A DNA stretch of 7,657 bases from Microcystis aeruginosa W13-11 (GTDB taxonomy: Bacteria > Cyanobacteriota > Cyanobacteriia > Cyanobacteriales > Microcystaceae), in the NCBI GenBank assembly GCA_009995705.1, contig JAADBR010000165.1:1-7657 (forward strand). Reading direction: 5' to 3'. Both the position numbers and the translations under genes were made by a program. Below, in pieces: positions 1-5,466 of this stretch; within the stretch, counting starts at the first letter, position 1, and each line of letters begins with the position of its first letter. The notes beneath the pieces are model-generated. The model made no database searches and was not told the DNA's origin. It was given only the letters and a program-made list of their open reading frames with translations.

Positions 1-25
1 TCAAATTAGATTTGAGCAGAGTTAC
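1..25 (+). pseudogene. Upstream fragment of the split dnaB gene
   Basis: These 25 bases sit directly left of a predicted TTAC cleavage site (22-25). Read from base 3, they encode K-L-D-L-S-R-V. The last two bases (AC) form an ACG codon with base 114, which gives KLDLSRV-TTRELDEVLDGAEQ across the junction. This matches the helical linker that precedes the ATPase domain of DnaB helicases. The N-terminal part of the gene would lie outside the window to the left. This assignment depends on the 26-113 element being a true insertion. Confidence 0.55.
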
Positions 26-113
26 TAGAGGCATCTTGACAATGCCCATCAGAATTAGATTTTGGTCTAATTCTGTGCTAGAATCTGCGTCGCTTTAGCG
101 CGCAGAGTGTCAA
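26..113 (+). mobile_element. 88-bp IS200/IS605-type miniature element (MITE) inside dnaB
   Basis: The element lies between a left-flank TTAC (22-25) and a terminal TCAA (110-113), the cleavage tetranucleotides known for IS608-like transposons. It holds three hairpins: GGCAT/ATGCC (30-34 with 42-46); a perfect 9-bp palindrome AGAATTAGA/TCTAATTCT (51-59 with 66-74); and TCTGCG-T-CGC TTTA GCG-CGCAGA (84-106) with an extrahelical T at 90. Its right end (CGCTTTAGCG, then AGTGTCAA) resembles the right end of the tnpB element at 4180-4204. Both elements also share TTGACAA and GTGCTAGAAT on the left side. It has no room for a protein and would need a Y1 transposase in trans. Removing it restores the dnaB reading frame, so the ends are well supported although no transposase is visible. 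Confidence 0.78.
75..84 (+). promoter_or_regulatory. Extended -10 box within the miniature element
   Basis: GTGCTAGAAT contains a TGn extended -10 followed by TAGAAT at 79-84. The identical 10-mer is the -10 region of the tnpB promoter at 2925-2934. No good -35 lies 17-18 bp upstream here, and the nearest TTGACA (36-41) is much too far. The box could let the element drive the downstream dnaB remnant, but that is inference. Confidence 0.35.
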
Positions 114-123
114 GACGCGAGAG

Positions 124-1095
124 TTGGACGAGGTACTGGACGGAGCGGAACAGGAAGTATTTCTGGTATCGAACCGGGGACGGACGACGCGAACCCTCTC
201 CAATGGCGAGGTGGCGAGTGCCGCCTTCACGGAATTGGAGAAAAATAACCCGATTTACCCCACGGGCTTACGGGAGTTGGACAATCTAATCGTCGGTTTC
301 GAGCCTAGAACGTTGACCCTGCTCGCGGGGCGACCGTCGATGGGAAAGTCCCAAGCCGCCTTATTTCTCGCGTTGCAGATGATGGTCGCCCGACGGATAC
401 CGGTGACTTTCTTCTCGTTGGAGATGACCGCCCAACAGCTAGAGTACCGTCTGTGGAGTTTGTTGAGCGTTCACCCGTACTATTGCGATTGTGGGTTTTA
501 CCCCCTCCGAAGCGGTCGGATCAGGCAACACCGAGCGGGACTGGCTCCACTTACCGAGCGGGAACATGAAACGATCGCCAGGGTGTTAGGAATCGCCACC
601 GAGTTGCCCCTTTATTTGAACGACGATCGGGGAACGACGGTCATGGGCATGGCCTCGGAATGTCGCCGCCTCATTAGCGAGGGAAAAAGACCGGGCTTGG
701 TAGTGGTGGACTATCTTCAGATGATGGCCGACGATTCCCCGAACGGCAACCGCAGTTACGAGTTGGGCAACGTCGCCCGGGGACTCTACAAAATGGCGGG
801 GGATTTAAACGTGCCAGTTCTCGCACTCTCCCAGATATCGCGGGCAGTAGAGGGACGCAACAATAAACGCCCCCTCATGGCCGATCTCAGTCAATCGGGA
901 ATTCTGGAGATGGTCTCCGATAACGTTGTCCTGCTCTATCGCGATGAATATTACAACCCCGATAGTGCTGATCGCGATGTGCTGGAATTGATCGTCGGTA
1001 AGGCCCGTCACGGCTTGACGGGAACGGCACGCTGTCTATTCGATAAGTCCTACGGATTGTTGACGGAATTGCCCAGAGGGAACCATGGCAATTGA
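124..1095 (+). CDS. dnaB: DnaB-type replicative helicase, ATPase domain (gene interrupted at its 5' side)
   Basis: This is the C-terminal RecA-like ATPase domain of a DnaB-family hexameric DNA helicase, which would unwind the replicon's DNA ahead of the polymerase. Counting from the TTG at 124, residues 2-16 form the DnaB linker helix (DEVLDGAEQ). Walker A is GRPSMGKS at 69-76, the FFSLEM glutamate is at 100, Walker B VVVDYLQ is at 193-199 (D196), LSQISR is at 235-240, and the K/R pair of VGKARHG near 293-295 corresponds to the DnaB arginine-finger region. The N-terminal collar domain is missing. An in-frame TAG at 79-81 lies in the inserted element at 26-113, and the true gene continues left of the window. 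TTG 124 is only the first possible start after that stop and has no clear ribosome binding site. The end overlaps the next gene by 11 bases. Whether this remnant is expressed is unknown. Confidence 0.88.
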   Translation: MDEVLDGAEQEVFLVSNRGRTTRTLSNGEVASAAFTELEKNNPIYPTGLRELDNLIVGFEPRTLTLLAGRPSMGKSQAALFLALQMMVARRIPVTFFSLEMTAQQLEYRLWSLLSVHPYYCDCGFYPLRSGRIRQHRAGLAPLTEREHETIARVLGIATELPLYLNDDRGTTVMGMASECRRLISEGKRPGLVVVDYLQMMADDSPNGNRSYELGNVARGLYKMAGDLNVPVLALSQISRAVEGRNNKRPLMADLSQSGILEMVSDNVVLLYRDEYYNPDSADRDVLELIVGKARHGLTGTARCLFDKSYGLLTELPRGNHGN

Positions 1096-1732
1096 AGCGG
1101 GAGCGTCGATCGTTATCGTCGGGGAACATCCCGATAACGGTAAGTTCTACACAATCGGTGAGGTTCGCCAAGATGGTTGGATACTGACCACCGATAACCA
1201 TCTGTTTCACCACCAGTTTTTTGATATCTGTTCCCCTCCCGAACCGAGACCGAAAGCTTCCAAGACACCAAAAAGGGCGAAGTGTTCGACAACCCCTAAT
1301 TCTTTCTTAGGGGAAAGTGAGTCACCGATTTTCTTAGGGGAAAATTTAGGACAGAACGATCGCATCTCTGAAATTTCCCCTAAGAAAAAAACGGTCAACC
1401 CCGTCACATCTTCAGAAATTTTCTTAGGGGAAAATGATCGTCATCAATCCTCCAAGTTGATTTCCCCTAAGAAAAATCCGAGTGGTTCCCTTTATGCCTT
1501 TAACCAAGAGAAGAAGGATAAACACGGTAACGTGAAAACTTATCCAAAGGTTGAGGGCGATCGTTCGAGGGGCAATCCCGATCATTGGTTTTGGGCTTAC
1601 TGTTGGGACGAGAAGGTTAACGGTAAATGGAAAACCTTCAAACGGTTAGTCCCCCGCGAGAAGCTGTCAAAGGTGCGAATGGCGATCGATGCTAATCAAC
1701 CCGTTTCAGAAATCCTGAAAATTATTGGTTAA
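1085..1732 (+). CDS. Plasmid protein with palindrome-bearing linker and basic C-terminal domain
   Basis: I do not recognise a named family. The ATG at 1085 overlaps the end of dnaB, and AGAGGGA at 1074-1080 is a good ribosome binding site. Residues 1-49 look like a small beta-rich, perhaps KOW-like, module (GASIVIVGEH, then GEVRQDGWILT). Residues 50-135 form a low-complexity linker. Residues 135-215 form a basic, aromatic-rich domain (YPKVEGDR, HWFWAYCWDE, then KRLVPREKLSKVR, ending PVSEILKIIG). The next gene carries a related domain (YPQIFYQVEF, then IYLPPEKVDRIR, ending PIDGILEVI), so the two are paralogous. The linker contains FLGE at 74-77, 83-86 and 113-116 and SPKK at 98-101 and 127-130, all encoded by short palindromic DNA repeats. 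Position right after dnaB suggests a replication or DNA-binding role, but this is inference. Confidence 0.8.
   Translation: MAIEAGASIVIVGEHPDNGKFYTIGEVRQDGWILTTDNHLFHHQFFDICSPPEPRPKASKTPKRAKCSTTPNSFLGESESPIFLGENLGQNDRISEISPKKKTVNPVTSSEIFLGENDRHQSSKLISPKKNPSGSLYAFNQEKKDKHGNVKTYPKVEGDRSRGNPDHWFWAYCWDEKVNGKWKTFKRLVPREKLSKVRMAIDANQPVSEILKIIG
1293..1477 (+). repeat. Cluster of in-frame palindromic repeats, core TTTCTTAGGGGAAA, alternating orientation
   Basis: Five clear copies lie in the linker of the 1085 gene. Forward copies are at 1302-1317, 1328-1345 and 1418-1435; reverse copies are at 1374-1387 and 1460-1473. A degenerate reverse half (CCCCTAA, 1293-1299) faces the first copy. Forward copies are themselves palindromic: ATTTTC-TTAGGG-GAAAAT in two and CTTTC-TTAGGG-GAAAG in the first, so a base change in one arm is matched in the other. 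Neighbouring forward and reverse copies (1328/1374 and 1418/1460) can pair over about 14-15 bp. Every forward copy reads FLGE and every reverse copy reads SPKK. Confidence 0.85.
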
Positions 1733-1771
1733 GGTTCCGCACAACGACGGCCAGTCCCCGCATCCTCTACC

Positions 1772-2164
1772 TTGATTCTCTCTAAAATACCTTTACTAGG
1801 GAATACAGATGTACCTTTAACCAGTACAAAATTATTCCCTAGTAAAGAGGAAACCGAGAATAAACGTCCGCGCCGTCGTAGGGGGGAGGGTTCGGGATAC
1901 CTGATTACTACCCACGCCAATCAGAGGAAGTATAAGCAGAAATACCCGCAGATTTTCTATCAGGTCGAGTTCGGCAAGCGCAAGCGATCGATCTACTTAC
2001 CACCTGAAAAGGTGGATCGGATTCGAGAACTCGATCGCATGGGCAGACCAATCGACGGGATACTGGAAGTGATCGATTCCCCCAAAGCGCGGGAGGTTTT
2101 AGAGGAGTACCAGCAGTTTTTACGAAACAAATCGGTAATCAATCCAAGTAATAGGAGCTTATAA
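1772..2164 (+). CDS. Second basic-domain protein, paralogue of the upstream gene, uncertain start
   Basis: The product is unrecognised. Residues from about 32 onward form a very basic region (KRPRRRRGEG) and then a domain related to the C-terminus of the upstream gene (YPQIFYQVEF, KRKRSIYLPPEKVDRIRELDRMGRP, IDGILEVI). A basic DNA- or RNA-binding role is plausible but unproven. The start is doubtful. TTG 1772 is the first candidate after the TAA that ends the previous gene in the same frame, it lacks a good ribosome binding site, and no in-frame ATG or GTG precedes the conserved region. The N-terminal module seen in the upstream paralogue is absent, so this may be a 5'-truncated copy or be coupled to translation upstream. 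Its linker also holds a 15-bp inverted repeat. The stop lies one base before the ATG of the next gene. Confidence 0.6.
   Translation: MILSKIPLLGNTDVPLTSTKLFPSKEETENKRPRRRRGEGSGYLITTHANQRKYKQKYPQIFYQVEFGKRKRSIYLPPEKVDRIRELDRMGRPIDGILEVIDSPKAREVLEEYQQFLRNKSVINPSNRSL
1791..1847 (+). repeat. Perfect 15-bp inverted repeat CTTTACTAGGGAATA inside the coding linker
   Basis: CTTTACTAGGGAATA (1791-1805) is followed 27 bases later by its exact reverse complement (1833-1847). The forward arm reads PLLGN and the reverse arm reads FPSK. These sit at the same place in the protein and in the same reading phase as the FLGE/SPKK repeats of the upstream paralogue, but the sequence differs. A similar string (TTAACTAGGGTAATA, 5766-5780) lies between genes further right. 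Confidence 0.85.
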
Positions 2165-2165
2165 G

Positions 2166-2831
2166 ATGACAGAAGTTTCTCAGCGAGATTTTATCAAGAA
2201 GATCAACCAACTTACCCGCAAATCTAGTTTTTATCAACGTTTTAACGAGCGTCGTTATAGTCACGTTAAGGGCTACATCGACCACGACGACGTTATTTTC
2301 TCTATGGCTCGTTTGCTGACGAGTTATCAGTGTTACGATGCCGATATTTTCGAGATGGATTTCACTCACCGCACTTCTTTGATTATTGTCGATCGAGCTT
2401 ATCAAAAAGGTTTCGGTTCCTATTGGTTGAGCGAGTCTCTTTTTGATGCTTTCTGCAATAGTCAACTACCCAATACGGTCGGGCAGCTCAAACAGGTAAT
2501 CCCCTCTGGGGTCTTATTATTACCGCCGAAGTTGAAAAATCCCGACGGGCAATCCCTGAAATGGCTCTGTTTTTTTCACCGTCTAGCCGATCAGACCATA
2601 GCACCGATTGAAATCATGAGCGGCCGGCTAGAAATCGGGGTGGCCGCCGAGGATACTCTTAGCTGGTTTACCGTTTTTGATAACGGTACGCAGTACGGCG
2701 TACATCGATGTTTAAAAGTCGATGAAAACCTTCAACTCGACTATCAGCATGAAAACGAGATGTTCATCGATCGAGACTTGGCTCTCACGGGACTCAATAC
2801 CGTCGTGGAGACGGAAAAAGAATTTACCTGA
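2166..2831 (+). pseudogene. 5' part of an unrecognised plasmid gene split by the tnpB element
   Basis: The ATG at 2166 follows the previous stop by one base, with AGGAG (2152-2156) as ribosome binding site. The 221-residue open frame is soluble, with no membrane segment and no motif I can name. Host sequence ends at TTAC (2824-2827). The final T codon uses one element base (2828), and the TGA stop (2829-2831) lies wholly within the IS. Joining base 2827 to base 4205 gives EKEFT-DQVTDLLLQ in one frame and continues to the stop at 4503-4505, giving a protein of about 320 residues. The function of the whole gene is unknown. Position after dnaB and the two basic-domain genes suggests a conserved replication/maintenance operon. 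Confidence 0.8.
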
Positions 2832-2834
2832 AAT

Positions 2835-2880
2835 GTCGGCTTGAAGGCTCTCGGTTTTACCTCGGAGATGAAAAGCCGAC
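2835..2880 (+). repeat. Left-end stem-loop of the IS
   Basis: GTCGGCTT (2835-2842) pairs perfectly with AAGCCGAC (2873-2880), with possible further pairing inside (CTC/GAG and GG/CC). It starts seven bases inside the TTAC cleavage site. In IS200/IS605 elements such subterminal hairpins are recognised by the Y1 transposase. Confidence 0.65.
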
Positions 2881-2904
2881 CAGCATAGAAATAGCGAAGC
2901 ACAA

Positions 2905-2934
2905 TTGACAACTCAATTCTTAGCGTGCTAGAAT
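2905..2934 (+). promoter_or_regulatory. Promoter of tnpB
   Basis: A consensus -35 TTGACA (2905-2910) is followed after 18 bp by TAGAAT (2929-2934), preceded by TGC as an extended -10. The tnpB ATG is 27 bases downstream. A TTGCGT/ACGCAA inverted repeat (2937-2942 with 2955-2960) lies between the -10 and the start and could form a 5' hairpin in the transcript. Confidence 0.6.
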
Positions 2935-2961
2935 AGTTTGCGTAGTAGGTCGGCACGCAAG

Positions 2962-4167
2962 ATGTTCATTTTAGAGTACAAGCTTAGAGGAAAGCCATCT
3001 CAATATCAAGCCATTGATGAGGCAATTCGGACAGTTCAGTTTGTTCGGAATAAATGCCTTAGATATTGGGAAGATAACAAAGGTGTAGGACAAAAGGATA
3101 TTTATCGATACACAACCGAATTAAGAAACGAATATTCTTTCGTCAAAGACCTTAACTCTACAGCTTGTCAACAGGCGTGGCGTAGGACTTGGACTGCTAT
3201 TTTAAGGTTCTATAACAACTGTAAAAACCAAATCCCTGGCAAAAAGGGATATCCTAAATACTCTAAACGTACTCATTCTATTGAGTTTAAAAAATCAGGC
3301 TGGAAGATTAATCGAGATACCAAAAGAATAACTTTCACTGATGGAAAAAACATTGGGGAGTTAAAACTAATTGGTAGTCGAGACTTGTTTTATTTTCAAG
3401 AATAGCAAATTCAAAGGGTGAGAATAGTTAAACGTGCTGACGGGTATTATTGCCAGTTAATGTTAAAACTTGACGTGAGAGATATAACCCCAAAATTAGA
3501 GCCTACCAAAAAATGTGTAGGTTTAGACATGGGACTAAAGTATCTTTATGCCGATAGCGACAACAATACAGTAGAACCTCCTAAATATTATCGAAAAGCA
3601 GAGAAGCGTCTTAATAAACTAAATAGGAGAAAATCTAAAAAGTTTAGAAGAGGGCAACAGCAGTCTAATAACTACAAAAAGGCTAGACAAAAGTACGCTA
3701 AGGGACATTTAAAAGTAAGTAGGCAGCGAGAAGAGTTTGCTAAAAGATTGGCACTCCGCTTAATTCAGTCAAACGACTTGATAGCCTATGAAAATTTAAA
3801 GGTCAAGAACCTTGTGCATAATAAAAATCTAGCCAAGAGTATCAATGACGCTGGCTGGTCACAATTAAGAAAATGGATTGAGTATTTTGGCATTAAATAC
3901 GGCAGATTGACTATTGCTGTTAATCCCGCCTATACTAGCCAAGAATGCTTTAATTGTGGCAAGTTAATTAAAAAGTCTCTATCGGTTAGAACCCATGTTT
4001 GTTCTTGCGGATATGTAGAAGATAGAGACAAAATGGCGGCATTAAATATACTCAAAAAAGCTACGATAGGGCATATCGGAAGTTGGTCATCAGACCTAAA
4101 CGCTTGGGGAGATTTAAGCTCTATTTTGGTTGGTAGCAATACCTGTCAAGACAACTTGAGTCAGTGA
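2962..4167 (+). pseudogene. tnpB: TnpB RNA-guided endonuclease, broken by an amber codon
   Basis: TnpB proteins are omega-RNA-guided nucleases that cut DNA next to a motif equal to the element's target site and help retain the IS. The start ATG 2962 gives MFILEYKLRGKP, the usual N-terminus. The TTG 24 bases earlier lies next to the -10 box and is rejected. The helical N-terminal domain (QFVRNKCLRYW) runs into a beta domain that stops at TAG 3403-3405 (codon 148). The same frame resumes at once with QIQRVRIVKRADGYYCQ and continues to 4167. RuvC residues are visible: D189 in GLDMG, E277 in AYENLKV and the EDRD motif. A zinc ribbon is present (CFNCG, then CSCG). The usual Asn of DRDxNAA is Met here (DRDKMAA). 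The nonsense codon plus this change suggest an inactive nuclease. Confidence 0.9.
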
Positions 4168-4224
4168 ACCAAGAATCCCTCGCTTTCAGCGACGGGAGTG
4201 TCAACGATCAGGTCACGGATTTAT
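4040..4224 (+). ncRNA. Predicted omega (reRNA) guide RNA at the IS right end, limits approximate
   Basis: In IS200/IS605 elements the TnpB guide RNA comes from the 3' end of tnpB plus the right end and runs into the flank, which supplies the guide. Here the scaffold would end with the right-end hairpin (4177-4196) and AGTGTCAA, and the guide would start at 4205 (CGATCAGG). This is inferred from the family; the 5' limit is a guess. The host tnpB is broken, so the RNA could only work with a TnpB from elsewhere. Confidence 0.35.
4177..4204 (+). repeat. Right-end hairpin and TCAA cleavage site of the IS
   Basis: CCC-TCGCT (4177-4184) pairs with AGCGA-C-GGG (4188-4196) around a TTC loop with a bulged C at 4193, followed by AGTGTCAA ending at 4204. 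The arrangement matches the right end of the 26-113 miniature element (CGCTTTAGCG, then AGTGTCAA). Confidence 0.75.
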
Positions 4225-4505
4225 TGCTTCAAACCCTGCTTTATTTACAGCAAAAGTCGGATTTCTTAGCGTCACCGAGCCGGTCGTTAACCGAGCGAGG
4301 CTTTAGCAAAAAACAGAAGCTAACCCCTTATATCATCGGCCGAGATTATCGGGTTAAAAGTGAATCTAATCCCGATGCCCCTAACACAGCCCGTCAGTAC
4401 CGTACCCATTGGCGCAGGGGCTTCTATCGTTGGCAACCCTACGGCCCCAGAGAACGACCCGATCGCAAGCTGATCTGGATCGAGCCAGTTCTGGTTAATG
4501 GCTAA
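4205..4505 (+). pseudogene. 3' part of the gene split by the tnpB element
   Basis: This is the C-terminal 99 or so residues of the gene beginning at 2166. Base 4205 completes the T codon begun at 2826-2827, and the frame continues DQVTDLLLQTLLYLQQKSD to TAA 4503-4505. An ATG-less open frame also extends left into the IS from about 4164, but those residues derive from the IS end. The distal part (IGRDYRVK, RQYRTHWRRGFYRWQPYG, RKLIWIEPVLVNG) is Arg/Trp-rich. It resembles C-termini I associate with phage and plasmid hypothetical proteins, without known function. Without a start of its own this half is probably not translated. Confidence 0.78.
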
Positions 4506-4863
4506 ACTTTTGACTATCATCGATCACTTTCTGGCCAGTAATCTTGCAATCTGGTTTTACAGAAAACCTGCTTACCGGATACAATCCTATCTATCTCTTC
4601 CGCCAAAGTGGGTTCAAACCTTGACTTGTCCTAGTCTGAAAAGATGTAAATTACTGAAAATTAATATACCTTTTGCGAACAAGAAGCGCTACATCTGGTT
4701 TTACGGTAATCTGGTTTTACAGAAAACCAGTTCACGGAATCAGTCCAAATGTGACTGCAATTCTGGTTTTATGGTAATCTGGTTTTACAGAAAACCTACT
4801 TACAGAAAGCCTGTTTGCTGGAGCGAGGATGAAAAACAGAAAACCAAAAACCCAGAAAACCAG
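4506..4863 (+). repeat. Gene-poor stretch of partition iterons, palindrome CTGGTTTTACAGAAAACCAG
   Basis: This 358-base stretch has no ordinary gene. It holds full palindromes at 4551-4570, 4711-4730 (perfect, CTGGTTTT/AAAACCAG with an ACAG loop) and 4779-4798. Half copies CTGGTTTTACGGTAAT and CTGGTTTTATGGTAAT are at 4695 and 4763, and AAAACC/CCAG half sites run from 4836 to 4863, ending at the parA start. The copies at 4695/4711 and 4763/4779 repeat with a 68-base period, a local tandem duplication. Placement directly before parA, with the same motif around the partner gene, suggests a centromere or operator bound by the ribbon-helix-helix protein. Confidence 0.82.
4621..4650 (+). promoter_or_regulatory. 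Possible promoter for the parA operon
   Basis: TTGACT (4621-4626) and TGTAAA (4645-4650) are separated by 18 bases and lie between the first and second iterons. The -10 is weak, and A+T-rich words such as TAATAT at 4662-4667 offer alternatives. If real, the start site would lie just upstream of the main iteron block, which would fit autoregulation by the partition proteins. Confidence 0.25.
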
Positions 4864-4867
4864 ATGA
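4829..4867 (+). CDS. Candidate 12-codon leader peptide overlapping the parA start
   Basis: ATG 4829 has GGAG (4820-4823) five bases upstream and encodes MKNRKPKTQKTR before TGA 4865-4867. That stop overlaps the parA ATG 4864 as ATGA. parA itself has no ribosome binding site because iteron half sites fill that position, so coupling from this leader could explain its translation. The peptide is basic and encoded entirely by iteron DNA. It is too short for homology and may act only through being translated. Confidence 0.4.
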   Translation: MKNRKPKTQKTR

Positions 4868-5466
4868 AAATTATTACCGTTACCGGCTACAAGGGTGGCG
4901 TGGGAAAAAGCACCACCGCCGTGCATATTGCCACCTATTTCAGCGATCGAGGTCGGACGGTATTGGTCGATGGCGACCCGAACCGCACCGCTCTGGGTTG
5001 GGCGGAGAGGGGGGAACTTCCCTTCACCGTCGCCGACGAGCGACAGGCGATGAAGATTATCGGCGGGGCGGATTTCGTCATCATCGACACTCCCGCCCGT
5101 CCCCATTCCGACGATCTCAAAGAGTTGGCCAAGGGTTGCGAACTCTTGATCTTACCCACCGCCCCCGATGTTCTCAGTCTGCAGCCGATGTTGGAAACAG
5201 CCAAAGATTTGGGAGACGCTAATTACCGCGCCCTGATCACGATCGTACCGCCGCCCCCGAATCGGGAAGGTGAAATACTGCGTCAAGATTTAACCGAGGG
5301 CAGTATCCCTGTTTTCAAGTCGATGATTCGCAGAACCATCGGCTATCAAAAAGCCGCTTTAGCGGGCGTTCCCATCCGCAATCTCGATGATGCCAGGTTA
5401 AGAGCGGCATGGAAGGATTACAAAGCTTTGGGAGAGGAAATCTTAGCCATATTGGAGGCTTTATGA
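4864..5466 (+). CDS. parA: ParA-type partition ATPase (small, type Ib-like)
   Basis: This is a deviant-Walker ATPase that would position the replicon on the nucleoid together with a centromere-binding partner. The 200-residue product has the signature KGGVGKST at residues 10-17, VLVDGDPN (Walker A') at 33-40 and FVIIDTPA (Walker B) at 71-78. It lacks the N-terminal helix-turn-helix of type Ia proteins. ATG 4864 gives MKIITVTGYKGG, the standard start for the family. The frame is open upstream to ATG 4498 through the iterons, but that extension looks like non-protein repeat sequence. Translation may be coupled to a 12-codon leader. The stop overlaps the partner's start as ATGA. Iterons upstream suggest autoregulation by the partner. 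Confidence 0.92.
   Translation: MKIITVTGYKGGVGKSTTAVHIATYFSDRGRTVLVDGDPNRTALGWAERGELPFTVADERQAMKIIGGADFVIIDTPARPHSDDLKELAKGCELLILPTAPDVLSLQPMLETAKDLGDANYRALITIVPPPPNREGEILRQDLTEGSIPVFKSMIRRTIGYQKAALAGVPIRNLDDARLRAAWKDYKALGEEILAILEAL

Larger units (their letters stand above)
2828..4204 (+). mobile_element. tnpB-only IS200/IS605 family insertion sequence (IS1341-type), 1377 bp
   Basis: The left boundary follows TTAC (2824-2827) and the right boundary follows TCAA (4201-4204), the pattern of IS608-like single-strand transposons, which make no target duplication. A left-end hairpin lies at 2835-2880 and a right-end hairpin at 4177-4196. The only gene is tnpB, and there is no Y1 transposase gene (tnpA), so movement would need one in trans. 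The ends are strongly supported because excision joins the two flanks into one open reading frame. Its A+T-rich codon use differs from the G+C-richer host genes around it. Confidence 0.9.

Noticed and set aside
107..289. + strand 60-codon frame at 107-289
   Set aside because: It overlaps the DnaB ATPase frame and has an Arg/Trp-rich composition typical of an out-of-frame translation.
887..1213. Minus-strand open frames such as 887-1213, 2139-2465 and 4732-5106
   Set aside because: Each runs mostly antisense to a clear + strand gene and shows no motif or plausible start of its own.
2938..2961. TTG 2938 as tnpB start
   Set aside because: It lies four bases from the -10 box, whereas ATG 2962 matches the usual MFILEYKL start of the family.
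3400..3420. Frameshift in tnpB
   Set aside because: Both halves are in the same frame (2962 and 3418 differ by a multiple of three), so a single stop codon is the only lesion needed.
4551..4863. CRISPR-like array of CTGGTTTTACAGAAAACC repeats
   Set aside because: Spacing is irregular, copies vary and include halves, and the same motif continues around and inside the RHH gene. Partition iterons explain it better.
4498..5466. A 322-residue ParA with a long N-terminal extension
   Set aside because: The added 122 residues are translated iterons without family resemblance, while ATG 4864 gives the standard ParA start.
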